From positions 203,630 to 267,629 of the forward strand of contig NZ_WIXL01000003.1 of assembly GCF_010993955.1 (NCBI RefSeq): 64,000 nt of DNA, written 5' to 3'. The DNA comes from Oceanobacillus halotolerans (GTDB lineage: Bacteria; Bacillota; Bacilli; Bacillales; Amphibacillaceae). This document shows positions 34,969 to 44,223 of the stretch, piece after piece. Each line of letters opens with the position of its first letter. The first letter of the stretch is position 1. The translations under genes were made by a program, and so were the position numbers. The notes under the pieces are model-generated. The model was not told where the DNA came from. It did no database searches and worked only from the letters and a program-made list of their open reading frames with translations.

Positions 34969-36309
34969 CTATTTTACGTATCCGAAACCATCATGGTATG
35001 AAATGTGGGTCCCGAACTCTATAGACAGATTACTAAAATCGCCAATTATTTTTTCCGCATCAATACTCTTGGCCAAGTATGGCGTACCACGTTTATAGGG
35101 TTTATTCCCGTGGGATAATCCAACAGGTACTATATCTATTCCCGTTAGTTGTTCATCTTCAAAATAACAAACAGGCATCACAGTTTGCCAATATAGATCA
35201 TCTCCCGGAAATCCTTTCTGACCATTATCACTACGTATGCGAAACACTTCACTTGGTGTAAACGTTTCCTCAATGCCAAATCTTCTATAGGAGTCTGCTG
35301 GTAGTTTATATATCAACTCATTTTGACCGATAAAATTACCAAGACTATAGAATATCGGTTTACCTTTGTACATTTCCATCCCACGCAACAAATGTGGACC
35401 ATGCCCAACTACTATATCTGCGCCTGCATCAATGACGCGATGTGCAAACGTCCTTATAAATTCTGCAGGTTTTTCTCTTGTATCACCTTGCTCATGTGCA
35501 TGCAAACTTACAACGGATATTTGTGCTCGCGCTTTAGATTCTCTAACCCATTGGCAAATTTCTTCTAAATCTTTCGAGTTTGGTTGGGTTCTCACTTCAG
35601 GATTTTCAGCTATACGAAATTTCGCATTTAATGGACTCGTTGCTCTTAGATTTGTATCTACCAATGGCAATAGTTTTGGGTCTTGTTCTTCCGAAGCAAA
35701 TCCAAGATTTATAAACTCTTGACGTTGCTGCTCAATTCCTAAATCACGTGAGATTGTTTCCAGTAAATTAAATTGATCACTAGTAACTTCATAGATTGTT
35801 TCATATCGTAATGGGTTGATACCTGGTCGCCCTTGAACTTCCGACCTTTGTTCTCCAGCGGATTGTTCTTCAAAAAAAGTAGATGTACATGATAACATTG
35901 CAACACTACCACTCGTAAAATCTGTGTACGCAGGCATCCTAGCCTCTGTAAGGGACCTACCTACACCAGCATAAGACATATTTCTACTTTCCAATTGTTC
36001 TAATGTTTCAAGTAATCCTTCGACACTATAATCCAATGCGTGGTTATTCGCACATGAAAATAAGTCGAACCCTAAATCTAATAAATCATCTAATACCCAA
36101 TTATGAGCAGCAAAATGTGCTCCATCACTACGTGCTGCAGGATAACCTTTAAAATCATTAGGTAATACTTCCAGATTTGTAAACGCAACATCTGAATCTC
36201 GTATCATTTGAAAGAGCTCTTTTGTAGACTCTCCAATGGCAGAAAACTTACGAGCTATAATACTATCACCTGTAAGGGCTATCTTAAAATTCCTAGAATT
36301 GTCAACCAT
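34969..36309 (-). CDS. CapA-family (PGA_cap) metallophosphatase-fold protein
   Basis: A 446-residue protein with the CapA/PgsA calcineurin-like fold: TGDSIIARKF, FTNLEVLPND, CANNHALDY, VSLHAHEQGD, VVGHGPHLLRGMEMYKGKPI and SLGNFIG. CapA proteins take part in poly-gamma-glutamate synthesis or export in capsule operons, but here there are no capB/C genes and no signal peptide or anchor, so a cytoplasmic hydrolytic role is more likely. GAGGAGTATAAG precedes the ATG. Operon with the M81 peptidase, 50 bases downstream. Confidence 0.85.
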   Translation of the reverse strand: MVDNSRNFKIALTGDSIIARKFSAIGESTKELFQMIRDSDVAFTNLEVLPNDFKGYPAARSDGAHFAAHNWVLDDLLDLGFDLFSCANNHALDYSVEGLLETLEQLESRNMSYAGVGRSLTEARMPAYTDFTSGSVAMLSCTSTFFEEQSAGEQRSEVQGRPGINPLRYETIYEVTSDQFNLLETISRDLGIEQQRQEFINLGFASEEQDPKLLPLVDTNLRATSPLNAKFRIAENPEVRTQPNSKDLEEICQWVRESKARAQISVVSLHAHEQGDTREKPAEFIRTFAHRVIDAGADIVVGHGPHLLRGMEMYKGKPIFYSLGNFIGQNELIYKLPADSYRRFGIEETFTPSEVFRIRSDNGQKGFPGDDLYWQTVMPVCYFEDEQLTGIDIVPVGLSHGNKPYKRGTPYLAKSIDAEKIIGDFSNLSIEFGTHISYHDGFGYVK

Positions 36310-36455
36310 CTTATACTCCTCACATTCATTTATATAAATATAGAAATAACCTTCAATTACCTAAACCCAAATTTATTGAATATTACCTAAAGATATAAAG
36401 TTCCATTCTCCATATCTTTAGGTTCTAACCCTACTATGAATAATAGTCTACTAGA

Positions 36456-37256
36456 CTAGTAATTACTTTTAAGAAACCTATACACTAACTCTCCTATTTG
36501 CGCAATTGCTTTTTGACCATCACAATTACTTGATAAGTCGGAAAGAAGTACAGCAATATATACTTTCTCTTCTTTGTATTCCAAAATCCCTACATCATGC
36601 TCAACCCCTGGCAATTCACCTGTTTTATGGGCCATGACCAAACTGCCTGGAATATCTTTTTGGTGTAATAGTCCTGGAAGTTTTGTATTAAATTGTTGAT
36701 GTTTTAGTATCCTTAAAATACTAGCCTTACTGTCATCACTTAGTAAATTTCCGTGCACTATTTCTTTTAATAGGAACACCATATCATTGGCAGAAGTGTA
36801 ATTATTACTTCCTTTTTTAATTGCTTCCATATCCATAAAATATCGGCCTAAATCAGTATTCTTACAACCAGCTTCTTCACATAATCTATTAACCTCTGAA
36901 AAACCTAGGTTTTTAATAGCAAGATTAGCTGCCGTATTGTCCGAAACAATTATCATTAGCGTAAGGATATCTATCCAAGCAAGGGGATTAGCAGACGCAA
37001 GGGAATTTAAGACTCCCATGCCACCAACTTTATCTTCCTCCAAATATCTTATTTTTGTCATTTCACTAAATTTCTTGTTCTCGATTACTCTATACCCTTC
37101 CATTAGGATAGGTATTTTAATGATACTAGCCGCAGGCATTTTTTTATTTCCATTTAAGGATATTTGATTATTCCCTATTTCGATTACAATACTATATTCT
37201 CCCTGTATATCTTCGAAGCAGTTCTCAATACTTTTTTCCAGTTCAGAGATTTTCAA
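36456..37256 (-). CDS. Class A beta-lactamase-fold serine hydrolase
   Basis: 266 residues with all three active-site elements of the fold: SIIK (Ser44-Lys47), SDN (about 106-108) and KTG (in AHKTGELPG, about 212). The omega-loop Glu typical of true class A beta-lactamases is not evident (RYFMDMEAIKKGSNNYTSAN instead). No signal peptide: the protein starts directly with MKISELEKSI. It is therefore more likely a cytoplasmic amide hydrolase or peptidase than a resistance enzyme. TTG start after AGGAGGG. Second gene of the operon, 34 bases after the permease. Confidence 0.82.
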   Translation of the reverse strand: MKISELEKSIENCFEDIQGEYSIVIEIGNNQISLNGNKKMPAASIIKIPILMEGYRVIENKKFSEMTKIRYLEEDKVGGMGVLNSLASANPLAWIDILTLMIIVSDNTAANLAIKNLGFSEVNRLCEEAGCKNTDLGRYFMDMEAIKKGSNNYTSANDMVFLLKEIVHGNLLSDDSKASILRILKHQQFNTKLPGLLHQKDIPGSLVMAHKTGELPGVEHDVGILEYKEEKVYIAVLLSDLSSNCDGQKAIAQIGELVYRFLKSNY

Positions 37257-37289
37257 CGAAATTCCCTCCTAGTGTCAATGAGATAGTAG

Positions 37290-38600
37290 CTAAATAAAGA
37301 ATGAACGAACAGTTACAAACAATATAACTGTAACCGAGGCTACGAAACCGAACACAATCATATTCTTTATATCATTTGACCGAGCTATACCCATTGCACC
37401 TAGTGTATCCCCTGTTGGATATAAGAAGGATGTTAATTGTGAACCCACCAATAATACTATTACCCAAATTGACATTGGTATCGCTAGATCAGTCGCAATA
37501 CCACCAAACATTTCGTGCATAATAACACTTTGTGCAACTGCCGCTCCTGGAATCCCTGCAATACCTATAATAGTTGTTAGAATAACCATAACTGAACTAC
37601 TACTACTCTCTATAAATGGCATTAAAAGATCCGCTAACGCTTCAAATCCACCCATCGTTTCAATATATTGTATGAATGGTGTAAATAAAACAAATTGGAA
37701 AAATAGCCAAACCATTGGTTGAGCACCTTTTACAAAAGTCTCAGCTAATTTACTAGGATGTAAACGACCAACTAATCCTGTCACAATAGCGGTAGACAAT
37801 ATGACAAAAATAGCAAATGTAGAACCGCCTTCAATAATTATTCCATAAACTAATAGACCGATTAACGTAATTAAAAAGGCCCAAGTTGATTGATTTACTA
37901 TATTCCTATTTTTACTATCTTTATCATCCTCACTTACCGAGACAATATCTTCTTCTGAATAAGGATGCTCCTTTAAGGATTTAGGCAAAATTTTCTTTGC
38001 ATAAAAGTAAGTAACTATCCAGAGAACGATAGATACAGGTATACTGGCAGAAATCAGTATTTCAAGATAACTTAACCCAGTTAACTCCATTAAGGTTACC
38101 ATTGGTGGAGTGAATGGGCCGAGAAATAAACCAGTTGCTCCTGCTCCTTGGAATAAAATAGCTACAACACTAGAAGATAATCCAACGGAGGCAACAATTG
38201 GTATAACTACTGGTGCGATCACCGCATTTGCACCTGCTAAAGTACCTAGTAAAGCAACTAAAACGGTCGAGGCAATCATTGTACCAATTATGGCCCTTTT
38301 TGGCGTAGAAATCCCTACTTTATCCATAATAAAACTTACTATCCGCTTTGCCACTCCGGTTTCCTCTAAAATTTTACCTAAACCCGCACCCGCCATAATA
38401 ATTAAACCAACATATGCTAAAAATGAACCTAGTCCATCTTGAATAGAGGTTGATATTTCAGTAATTGATTGTCCACTAAGAATAGCTCCTACAATTAAAG
38501 AGGCTCCAATTGCGGCCACTGGGTTCCACTTTCTAAAAACCAATATAATAAATAGGATCATCGGGATTAATCCCAATAAAGTGGGAGCTTCAAACATCAT
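37290..38600 (-). CDS. Ion-transporter-superfamily permease (NhaC/GntP-like)
   Basis: A 436-residue membrane carrier with about 11-12 helices and two inverted halves. Typical helix-break motifs: GAGLGKILEETG (near 72), LAGANAVIAPVVIPI (near 122) and GIAGIPGAAVAQS (near 345). It belongs with GntP/NhaC/C4-dicarboxylate-type carriers, and the substrate cannot be read from sequence. AAAGGAGGAAGC precedes the ATG. As the first gene of the four-gene operon it probably brings in the compound the downstream hydrolases act on. Confidence 0.8.
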   Translation of the reverse strand: MMFEAPTLLGLIPMILFIILVFRKWNPVAAIGASLIVGAILSGQSITEISTSIQDGLGSFLAYVGLIIMAGAGLGKILEETGVAKRIVSFIMDKVGISTPKRAIIGTMIASTVLVALLGTLAGANAVIAPVVIPIVASVGLSSSVVAILFQGAGATGLFLGPFTPPMVTLMELTGLSYLEILISASIPVSIVLWIVTYFYAKKILPKSLKEHPYSEEDIVSVSEDDKDSKNRNIVNQSTWAFLITLIGLLVYGIIIEGGSTFAIFVILSTAIVTGLVGRLHPSKLAETFVKGAQPMVWLFFQFVLFTPFIQYIETMGGFEALADLLMPFIESSSSSVMVILTTIIGIAGIPGAAVAQSVIMHEMFGGIATDLAIPMSIWVIVLLVGSQLTSFLYPTGDTLGAMGIARSNDIKNMIVFGFVASVTVILFVTVRSFFI

Positions 38601-39001
38601 GCTTCCTCCTTTTCTAATTTAATACCTACCAAACTTCTGTAAACTTTACGTAACTAAAATAATCACCACCATTTCATTTTTTGATGTAGCATTTTACTGT
38701 GTAAGCCAATAAAAGATGTATATCTAGCAAGCTATTTAATAGAGTGACACAATAAAACACATATCTATTATTGAAATATATGTATAATCTTCCTATTAAT
38801 TCATTTTTTATAATAATTTAGTAGCAATCTAAAAAAATATCTCTAAAAAGCTAGAAATTATTTCCTAAACTTGTTAATTCTCTGCTTACTATTTATTATC
38901 AGTTAAAGCCCTAATTGATAATAAATATCACTCCCTAACATCAATACATAATTTCATTTCACTATGTTTATAGGACAAACTAAAGATTTACGATTTATCC
39001 A
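38601..39001. other. Long AT-rich intergenic region between divergent operons
   Basis: About 400 bases with no coding frame. It must carry the promoter of the permease operon; I could not single out a confident -35/-10 pair. The pfeT promoter is to its right. Confidence 0.35.
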
Positions 39002-39043
39002 TTGACTTAGTATAAGATCATGATAAAATTATAATAGATATAA
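39002..39043 (+). promoter_or_regulatory. pfeT promoter with PerR-like box
   Basis: TTGACT (39002-39007), 16 bases, TAAAAT (39024-39029). Overlapping the -10 is TTATAATAGATATAA (39029-39043), matching 12-13 of 15 positions of the PerR consensus TTATAATNATTATAA. A weaker match (TAAAACTAATTATAA) follows at 39046-39060. PerR repression of pfeT is established in B. subtilis. Confidence 0.6.
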
Positions 39044-39071
39044 ATTAAAACTAATTATAAATAAATGCGAA

Positions 39072-39086
39072 TGGTTATTATTATCA
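39072..39086 (+). promoter_or_regulatory. Fur-like box upstream of pfeT
   Basis: TGGTTATTATTATCA matches 13 of 15 bases of the Fur consensus TGATAATNATTATCA. It lies between the promoter and the GGGGGG ribosome site. Fur activates pfeT in B. subtilis, but from a different relative position as I recall, so the role here is uncertain. Confidence 0.5.
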
Positions 39087-39102
39087 ATTAGGGGGGATGG
39101 TC

Positions 39103-41040
39103 ATGGGTACAGAATCCAATGTGTTAAACAAAAAAGGACATAATCCTTTACACTTTTTTCAAGAAAATAAACTTTTTAAGAAATTCCTCGAACATATTGA
39201 ATTAATTGCTGCACTATTTAGTGGACTTCTAATCCTAATCACTTGGTCATTAGAAAGTGTATTATCGCAACCAATGTGGGTGATTTTGCATATCGTTGCT
39301 TTTACAATTGGCGGGTATGCTAAGGCGAAAGAAGGTATAACAGAAACGATTCGAACCAAGCAGTTAAATGTAGAGATGTTAATGATTTTTGCTGCAATAG
39401 GATCTGTAGCTATTGGTTATTGGACAGAGGGTGCAATATTAATATTTATTTTTGCTCTATCTGGTGCATTAGAAACCTATTCCATGAACAAAAGTAATAA
39501 AGCGATCTCTTCTTTAATGGAAATGCAGCCAGAAGAAGCCATTTTACTTGAAGATGGAACAGAAAAAACGGTCCCTGTTTCATCATTAACAATAGGTGAT
39601 CAAATCCTTGTTCGTGCTGGTGAACGAATCCCAGCTGATGGGGTTATTGTCAAAGGTTCTAGTGCCATTGATGAAAGTGCCATTACTGGCGAATCCATGC
39701 CATTAAATAAATATAACAACAATGAAGTATATGCTAGTACAGTAGCCTTAGATGGAACGATAACCGTGAGTATTACCAAGAAACCAACAGAAACACTATT
39801 CCAAAAAATTATCGATATGGTTCAATCTGCTCAAGAAGAAAAATCACCATCTCAATTATTTATCGAACGATTTGAATCTACCTATGTAAATGTGGTGTTA
39901 ATTACAGTTGCTATTATGTTGTTTTTACCATATTTAATATTTGACTGGGCATTATCGGAAAGTATCTATCGTGCATTAGTACTACTTGTGGTGGCATCCC
40001 CTTGTGCACTTGTTGCATCGATTACGCCAGCAACATTATCTGCCATCTCCAACGCAGCACGAAAAGGCGTTTTATTTAAAGGTGGTATTCATGTGGAAAA
40101 TTTAAGCCACATTAACGCTATCGCACTAGATAAAACAGGGACATTAACGAACGGAAAGCCAGAAGTGACAGATGCTTATTTTGCTAACAACGATCATAAA
40201 GACTATGTCATGGCTGTTGTAGGAGCAATCGAGAATGAATCCACTCACCCACTTGCACAGGCAATCACTGCCTATAGTGAAAAAGAATTAGATGGAAAGG
40301 CAACCATAGAGGTACATGATATGAAAAATGTGAGTGGTAATGGTGTTACTGCTTTTGTAGATGAGAAGAAATGGGAAATCGGTAAACCTGATTTTGTCGG
40401 AAAAGCAGAAGCAGAGAACTTTTTGGATGGAGTTGCTTCAAAACTGGCAGCAGAAGGAAAAACCGTTGTCTTTGCTAAAATGGAGGGTACCATTGTTGCT
40501 GTTTTTGCACTAAAAGATACAGTCCGAAATTCAACTAAAAAAGCAATTAGCAAATTGAAGAAACATGGTATCCATCCTGTTATGCTAACTGGCGATAATG
40601 AATTAACCGCAAAAGCTGTTGCAAAAGAAGCAGGAATTGATGACTATATAGCAAACTGCTTGCCCCAGGAAAAAGTGGAGCATGTTAAAGACTTACGAAA
40701 AAAATACGGAAATATCGCCATGGTTGGTGATGGCATTAATGATGCGCCAGCCTTAGCAAGTGCCAATGTTGGTATTGCCATGGGTGAAGGGACAGACGTT
40801 GCATTAGAAACAGCTGACATTGTGCTTATGAAAAACAACTTAGAACGCATAACTAATTCTATTACACTATCAAGTCGAATGAACCGTATCGTGAAACAAA
40901 ATATCGTTTTTTCCTTAAGTGTGATTGTCGTGCTTATTCTAACTAACTATTTACAACTGTTAGACCTTCCATTAGGCGTGATCGGGCACGAAGGAAGTAC
41001 GATCCTTGTTATTTTGAATGGCTTACGTTTGTTAAAATAG
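39103..41040 (+). CDS. pfeT: P1B-4-type ATPase, predicted Fe(II) efflux pump
   Basis: A 645-residue heavy-metal P-type ATPase. Subtype P1B-4 is shown by SPC in place of CPC (VASPCALVAS) and by HEGST in the last helix region (GHEGSTILVILNG), with no N-terminal metal-binding domain. Also present: TGES actuator loop, DKTGTLTNG phosphorylation site and GDGINDAPAL hinge. The B. subtilis relative PfeT (ZosA) exports ferrous iron; cobalt or zinc cannot be excluded. The start at 39103 is chosen over 39097 because GGGGGG abuts the latter. PerR- and Fur-like boxes upstream support an iron role. Confidence 0.9.
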   Translation: MGTESNVLNKKGHNPLHFFQENKLFKKFLEHIELIAALFSGLLILITWSLESVLSQPMWVILHIVAFTIGGYAKAKEGITETIRTKQLNVEMLMIFAAIGSVAIGYWTEGAILIFIFALSGALETYSMNKSNKAISSLMEMQPEEAILLEDGTEKTVPVSSLTIGDQILVRAGERIPADGVIVKGSSAIDESAITGESMPLNKYNNNEVYASTVALDGTITVSITKKPTETLFQKIIDMVQSAQEEKSPSQLFIERFESTYVNVVLITVAIMLFLPYLIFDWALSESIYRALVLLVVASPCALVASITPATLSAISNAARKGVLFKGGIHVENLSHINAIALDKTGTLTNGKPEVTDAYFANNDHKDYVMAVVGAIENESTHPLAQAITAYSEKELDGKATIEVHDMKNVSGNGVTAFVDEKKWEIGKPDFVGKAEAENFLDGVASKLAAEGKTVVFAKMEGTIVAVFALKDTVRNSTKKAISKLKKHGIHPVMLTGDNELTAKAVAKEAGIDDYIANCLPQEKVEHVKDLRKKYGNIAMVGDGINDAPALASANVGIAMGEGTDVALETADIVLMKNNLERITNSITLSSRMNRIVKQNIVFSLSVIVVLILTNYLQLLDLPLGVIGHEGSTILVILNGLRLLK

Positions 41041-41131
41041 GAGTTGATCGTCTCTTACCATTGGAGAAAAGGAAGACCACATCACGAATAGTATAGTTCA
41101 TTTGAGTTTCTTAGAATGCCAATTCATATAA

Positions 41132-41178
41132 TACGCCTGGATATGATTTTGTTTTGGTCTAATCCAGGCGTTTTTGTA
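41132..41178 (+). terminator. Terminator after pfeT
   Basis: ACGCCTGGAT (41133-41142) pairs with ATCCAGGCGT (41162-41171), followed by TTTTG. Confidence 0.8.
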
Positions 41179-41204
41179 TTTAGGGCTATTTGCATTGAAG
41201 ACTG

Positions 41205-41365
41205 CCTGTTTATCGGTTGATTTTCTTTCAATATTTTAGGATAATCTACCGTTACATCCTTTCTATCGGTCAATTCTGTTCAATTAAACGGTTTAATCTG
41301 CCGTGACGGTTTATCTATCGGTTGATTCTTCCTTAATATTCCAATACAATCAACCCTTACAACTT
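41205..41365. repeat. Periodic TATCGGTTGATTCT intergenic repeat
   Basis: TATCGGTTGATT, TATCGGTCAATT and TATCGGTTGATT begin at 41211, 41274 and 41316: spacings of 63 and 42, both multiples of 21. Intervening DNA is T-rich. No gene is present. Confidence 0.55.
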
Positions 41366-41446
41366 GGATGGAATACAATAAACGTCCTCCACTAGAATAC
41401 AGATATAATTCCGTTTATGATATCCATTACCTAGGAGGCTCTATTC

Positions 41447-42190
41447 ATGAATGAAAATACATATGAGGAATTGCAAGCTAAATATGGGGATACGCTTAAA
41501 CTGATTATCGGAAAGTAGTTTGTCACGGTAGATGATTTAAACAATTTATCGAATGAGCAACTGCTGGAATTGCTCGTAGATTTAAGCACTAATCACGCCT
41601 TTCAAAAAGTGGAAAGGCTTCAAATTCATTTACCAAATCCATTATCAGCAGATGTGGAGGATTTTATAACTAATATGGGATTTCGATTTGAAGATGATGT
41701 CACTACCGTCTTGAAAATTCTTAGTGAAGAAAACAGTTCACCTGTGACACCATTCACTCTTCTATCTTTACATAATGTATCAAAGGATGAGTTTATAAAA
41801 ATTGGCGATCTAACAATGGTCGATGCGTACACTACTTTCCCCTCAAACATGGCACAACTGTTGCAAAACATGAAAGACGAGCTAGGTGTTTCTTATGAAC
41901 ATTCCTGTTTTATCGCCTTCAAGGGAGAAAAAGCCATTGGTGTGGTAATGCCACATATCGAGCCTGACACAGCTGAAGAAGGAAGGATATTTTATATTGG
42001 AGTCATTCCACCTGAACGGGGAAATGGATATGGCAAACTGCTCCACCAACACGCATTACACCTATTACAAAATAAATTCAATGCTCGCTTTTATATTGGA
42101 ACGACGAGTCTGCACAATCTACCAATGATACACGTATTCCAAGATAATGGCTGTACCGAATTAAAACACTATCGGATTTATAAAGCTTAA
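41447..42190 (+). pseudogene. GNAT-family acetyltransferase gene with amber codon
   Basis: CTAGGAGG precedes ATG at 41447 (MNENTYEELQAKYGDTLKLI). Codon 24 is TAG (41516-41518), after which the frame stays open for 223 codons to 42190. The body has a GNAT acetyl-CoA motif (IGVIPPERGNGYGKLLHQHA) and typical ends (GTTSLHNLPMIHVFQDNGCT). Translation restart after the stop (a TTG at 41570 is possible) could still yield the catalytic domain. Otherwise the gene is dead. A sequencing error is the simplest alternative. Confidence 0.7.
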
Positions 42191-42359
42191 CTCATTCGGA
42201 GGGGGTTTTCCGACGTACAGGACGTGACGGTTTTAGCAAGTGAGACTCGACAGGACATGCTAGTACTGGGGCTTTTATGTATTTCCTCCCCATTTTGGTC
42301 CTCATTCATACACATAATGTTTTAAATTTCAATATAGGACTATTATTATACAAGAACAA
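42191..42359. repeat. Short intergenic repeat fragment
   Basis: Contains TTCCGACGTACAGGACGTGACGG, sharing the ACGTACAGGACGT module with the insertion element at 57.8 kb. No gene. Confidence 0.4.
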
Positions 42360-42478
42360 AAAATGACCACCAACTAATTGATGGCCATTCACGTTTTCCT
42401 ATTTCATCCCGAACACGCTGGAACACATCCCACTTTTCTTACTCTGTACCTTCTGCTTTTGCTGGGTCACCACAAGTA
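42360..42478 (-). pseudogene. arsC 3' relic
   Basis: On the minus strand it reads DPAKAEGTE, a stop, [15 protein letters not shown], matching the C-terminus of the intact ArsC at 44224 ([20 protein letters not shown]). The terminator region is copied too (GACCACCAACTAATTGATGG). The ECF sigma/anti-sigma operon lies between this shard and the intact gene. Confidence 0.8.
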
Positions 42479-42488
42479 TCTAGAAACG

Positions 42489-43532
42489 TTACTTAATTTC
42501 CTTTTTATCTTTATTCAACACTTTCACTTCGTAACGATCATCACCAATAGTTTCTGTTTTTTCATCTGTTTGGATAAACAAATCAATTTCTGATCGAATC
42601 TCTTCCGCAATCTGCTTTGCTTCAGAATCATTCCCATCCAAGGATGTTTTCACTTTGATTTGAAGTGGGTAAGGATGGAACGAGTGGGAAAAACCAGTTA
42701 CAGGGAATTTCTCACCTTCCATTAATGCACGTGCAATATGACTAATGGCACCTGTTTCTTGCCAGCGCTTTTCCTGTTTACGTGCAATCTTCTCTACCTG
42801 ACGAACATCTAACTTATACTCATCTCCATAAGCCTTTGCCTCTTCTTTCATTATTTCTTTTAACTGTTCCAAACGATTCTCTGATTCAGGAACAATGACA
42901 TTTACGTATGTACCCTCTACATCATTGATACGAACTTGGATCGGAAACATTAATTCGTATTCTTCTTCTTTCAAGCGTTCTGCTATTGAAGTCCGTAATG
43001 CTTCCGTGTCTTGCATATACTGCTGAATTTCTTCTTCCGTTCGTTCGGTTTGAATTTCCTTTTCTTCATAAGGTGCTACCTCCACCTGATAATTGGAGTA
43101 TCCAGTTTTATCTAGTTGGGTGTAGATTTGATCTGTAATATGTTCACTATTTTCCGCTAATCCAATTAAAAAGAGAGTAATTTCTTTTTCTTGTGTCTCA
43201 ATTTGAACGTCCCCAATATTCATCTCATTTTTATCGACAACATGATTAATATCGGCTAAAATGCTTTCCATTTCAGCCATTCGTTCATCCTCTTGCTCTA
43301 TAAAATTGCTAATATATGGGATTTTTGCGATAACTTGTTCCATAGTCGGTGCAAAAAATGTACCACCAAACAACAGCAAAACGATTGCCACCGCCGTTAA
43401 GCCACTGTAAACGTATTTTCGTGGTTTCTTTTTCTGAAGAGGTGTGTGAAGACGGTTTAATACCTTTTGCTGGTGATTCTTCGTAAAACGTAGCTGATCG
43501 ACCTTTTCTGGATAGTTCCATTTATTTTTCAA
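42489..43532 (-). CDS. DUF4030-type anti-sigma-like membrane protein
   Basis: 347 residues, with a TTG start supported by GAAGGAGGT. A cytoplasmic N-terminus of about 38 residues precedes one membrane helix (about 42-62). The long extracytoplasmic part is highly charged and contains two similar alpha/beta modules (IPYISNFIEQEDERMAEMES; VTGFSHSFHPYPLQIKVKTS). It overlaps the sigma factor gene by 11 bases. By position and topology it should hold the sigma factor inactive at the membrane, as RsiV-like proteins do; the sensing ligand is unknown. Confidence 0.75.
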   Translation of the reverse strand: MKNKWNYPEKVDQLRFTKNHQQKVLNRLHTPLQKKKPRKYVYSGLTAVAIVLLLFGGTFFAPTMEQVIAKIPYISNFIEQEDERMAEMESILADINHVVDKNEMNIGDVQIETQEKEITLFLIGLAENSEHITDQIYTQLDKTGYSNYQVEVAPYEEKEIQTERTEEEIQQYMQDTEALRTSIAERLKEEEYELMFPIQVRINDVEGTYVNVIVPESENRLEQLKEIMKEEAKAYGDEYKLDVRQVEKIARKQEKRWQETGAISHIARALMEGEKFPVTGFSHSFHPYPLQIKVKTSLDGNDSEAKQIAEEIRSEIDLFIQTDEKTETIGDDRYEVKVLNKDKKEIK

Positions 43533-44070
43533 GAATCATACCTCCTTCAATATGATTTTTTAAACCTTTTCGAGCACGATGAAGTCTCGTTTTAACGGTA
43601 TTCGGCTTCACCTCTAGAATTTCGGCAATTTCCTGTATGGATAGATCCTCATAATAATAAAGGATAAGTACTTCACGTAGTTTCACAGAAAGGTTCAGGA
43701 TCTTTTTAAATAAGACGTTATTATCTTCTTTTTTCATTACTTGTGAGACTACAGAATCTTTGATTTGATCATTTTCTTTTCGAACGAACGATGTAGGAAT
43801 TAAATTTCGAAAAGACCAGCTCCTAACGTAATCTTTACAGTAATTTACTGTAATTCTGTACAACCACGTTTGATAAGAGGATCGATTCTCGAAAGTATCA
43901 AGAGATTGATAACATTTAATAAATATTTCTTGAGACAAATCTTCAGCTAACTGCCTCTCTTTTACATATGTATAGGCAACACGAAGCACCATGTCACCGT
44001 ACTTTTCCATTAGTTTTATTAATATTTCTTGTTTCGATTGCTCATTTTGGTTTTCTCGTTCATCCCGCAT
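43522..44070 (-). CDS. ECF-type RNA polymerase sigma factor
   Basis: 182 residues with region 2 (YTYVKERQLAEDLSQEIFIK; TWLYRITVNYCKDYVRSW) and region 4 helix-turn-helix (LREVLILYYYEDLSIQEIAE then VKPNTVKTRLHRARKGL). This is the SigV/SigX-size group of extracytoplasmic function factors. It heads a two-gene operon with the membrane regulator. A matching ECF promoter lies 30 bases upstream of the ATG, so it is probably autoregulated. GGGGGG precedes the ATG. Confidence 0.9.
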   Translation of the reverse strand: MRDERENQNEQSKQEILIKLMEKYGDMVLRVAYTYVKERQLAEDLSQEIFIKCYQSLDTFENRSSYQTWLYRITVNYCKDYVRSWSFRNLIPTSFVRKENDQIKDSVVSQVMKKEDNNVLFKKILNLSVKLREVLILYYYEDLSIQEIAEILEVKPNTVKTRLHRARKGLKNHIEGGMILEK

Positions 44071-44101
44071 AAGAATCCCCCCTTTTTCATTTCTATCTAG
44101 T

Positions 44102-44129
44102 TAGACGAATACCATAATATCTCGGTTCC
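44102..44129 (-). promoter_or_regulatory. ECF promoter of the sigma/DUF4030 operon
   Basis: Read on the minus strand: GGAACC, 16 bases, CGTCTA. This is a textbook ECF spacing and -10 form, placed directly before the sigma gene. Confidence 0.7.
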
Positions 44130-44181
44130 TTAAAATCTTAAGAATTTCAATGGTTGATTGTCATCTATAATGAAAGTAAAC

Positions 44182-44213
44182 AAAAAAGACCACCACTATT
44201 GATGATCTTTTCC
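44182..44213 (-). terminator. Terminator of arsC
   Basis: On the minus strand an AAAGATCATCA arm pairs with TGGTGGTCTTT around a 4-base loop, with two wobble pairs, followed by T's. Confidence 0.55.
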
Positions 44214-44223
44214 CTTATTCGTA

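Noticed and set aside
36456..37256. Acquired beta-lactamase resistance gene
   Set aside because: The active-site triads fit the fold, but there is no signal peptide and the omega-loop Glu is not evident; the operon context suggests metabolism.
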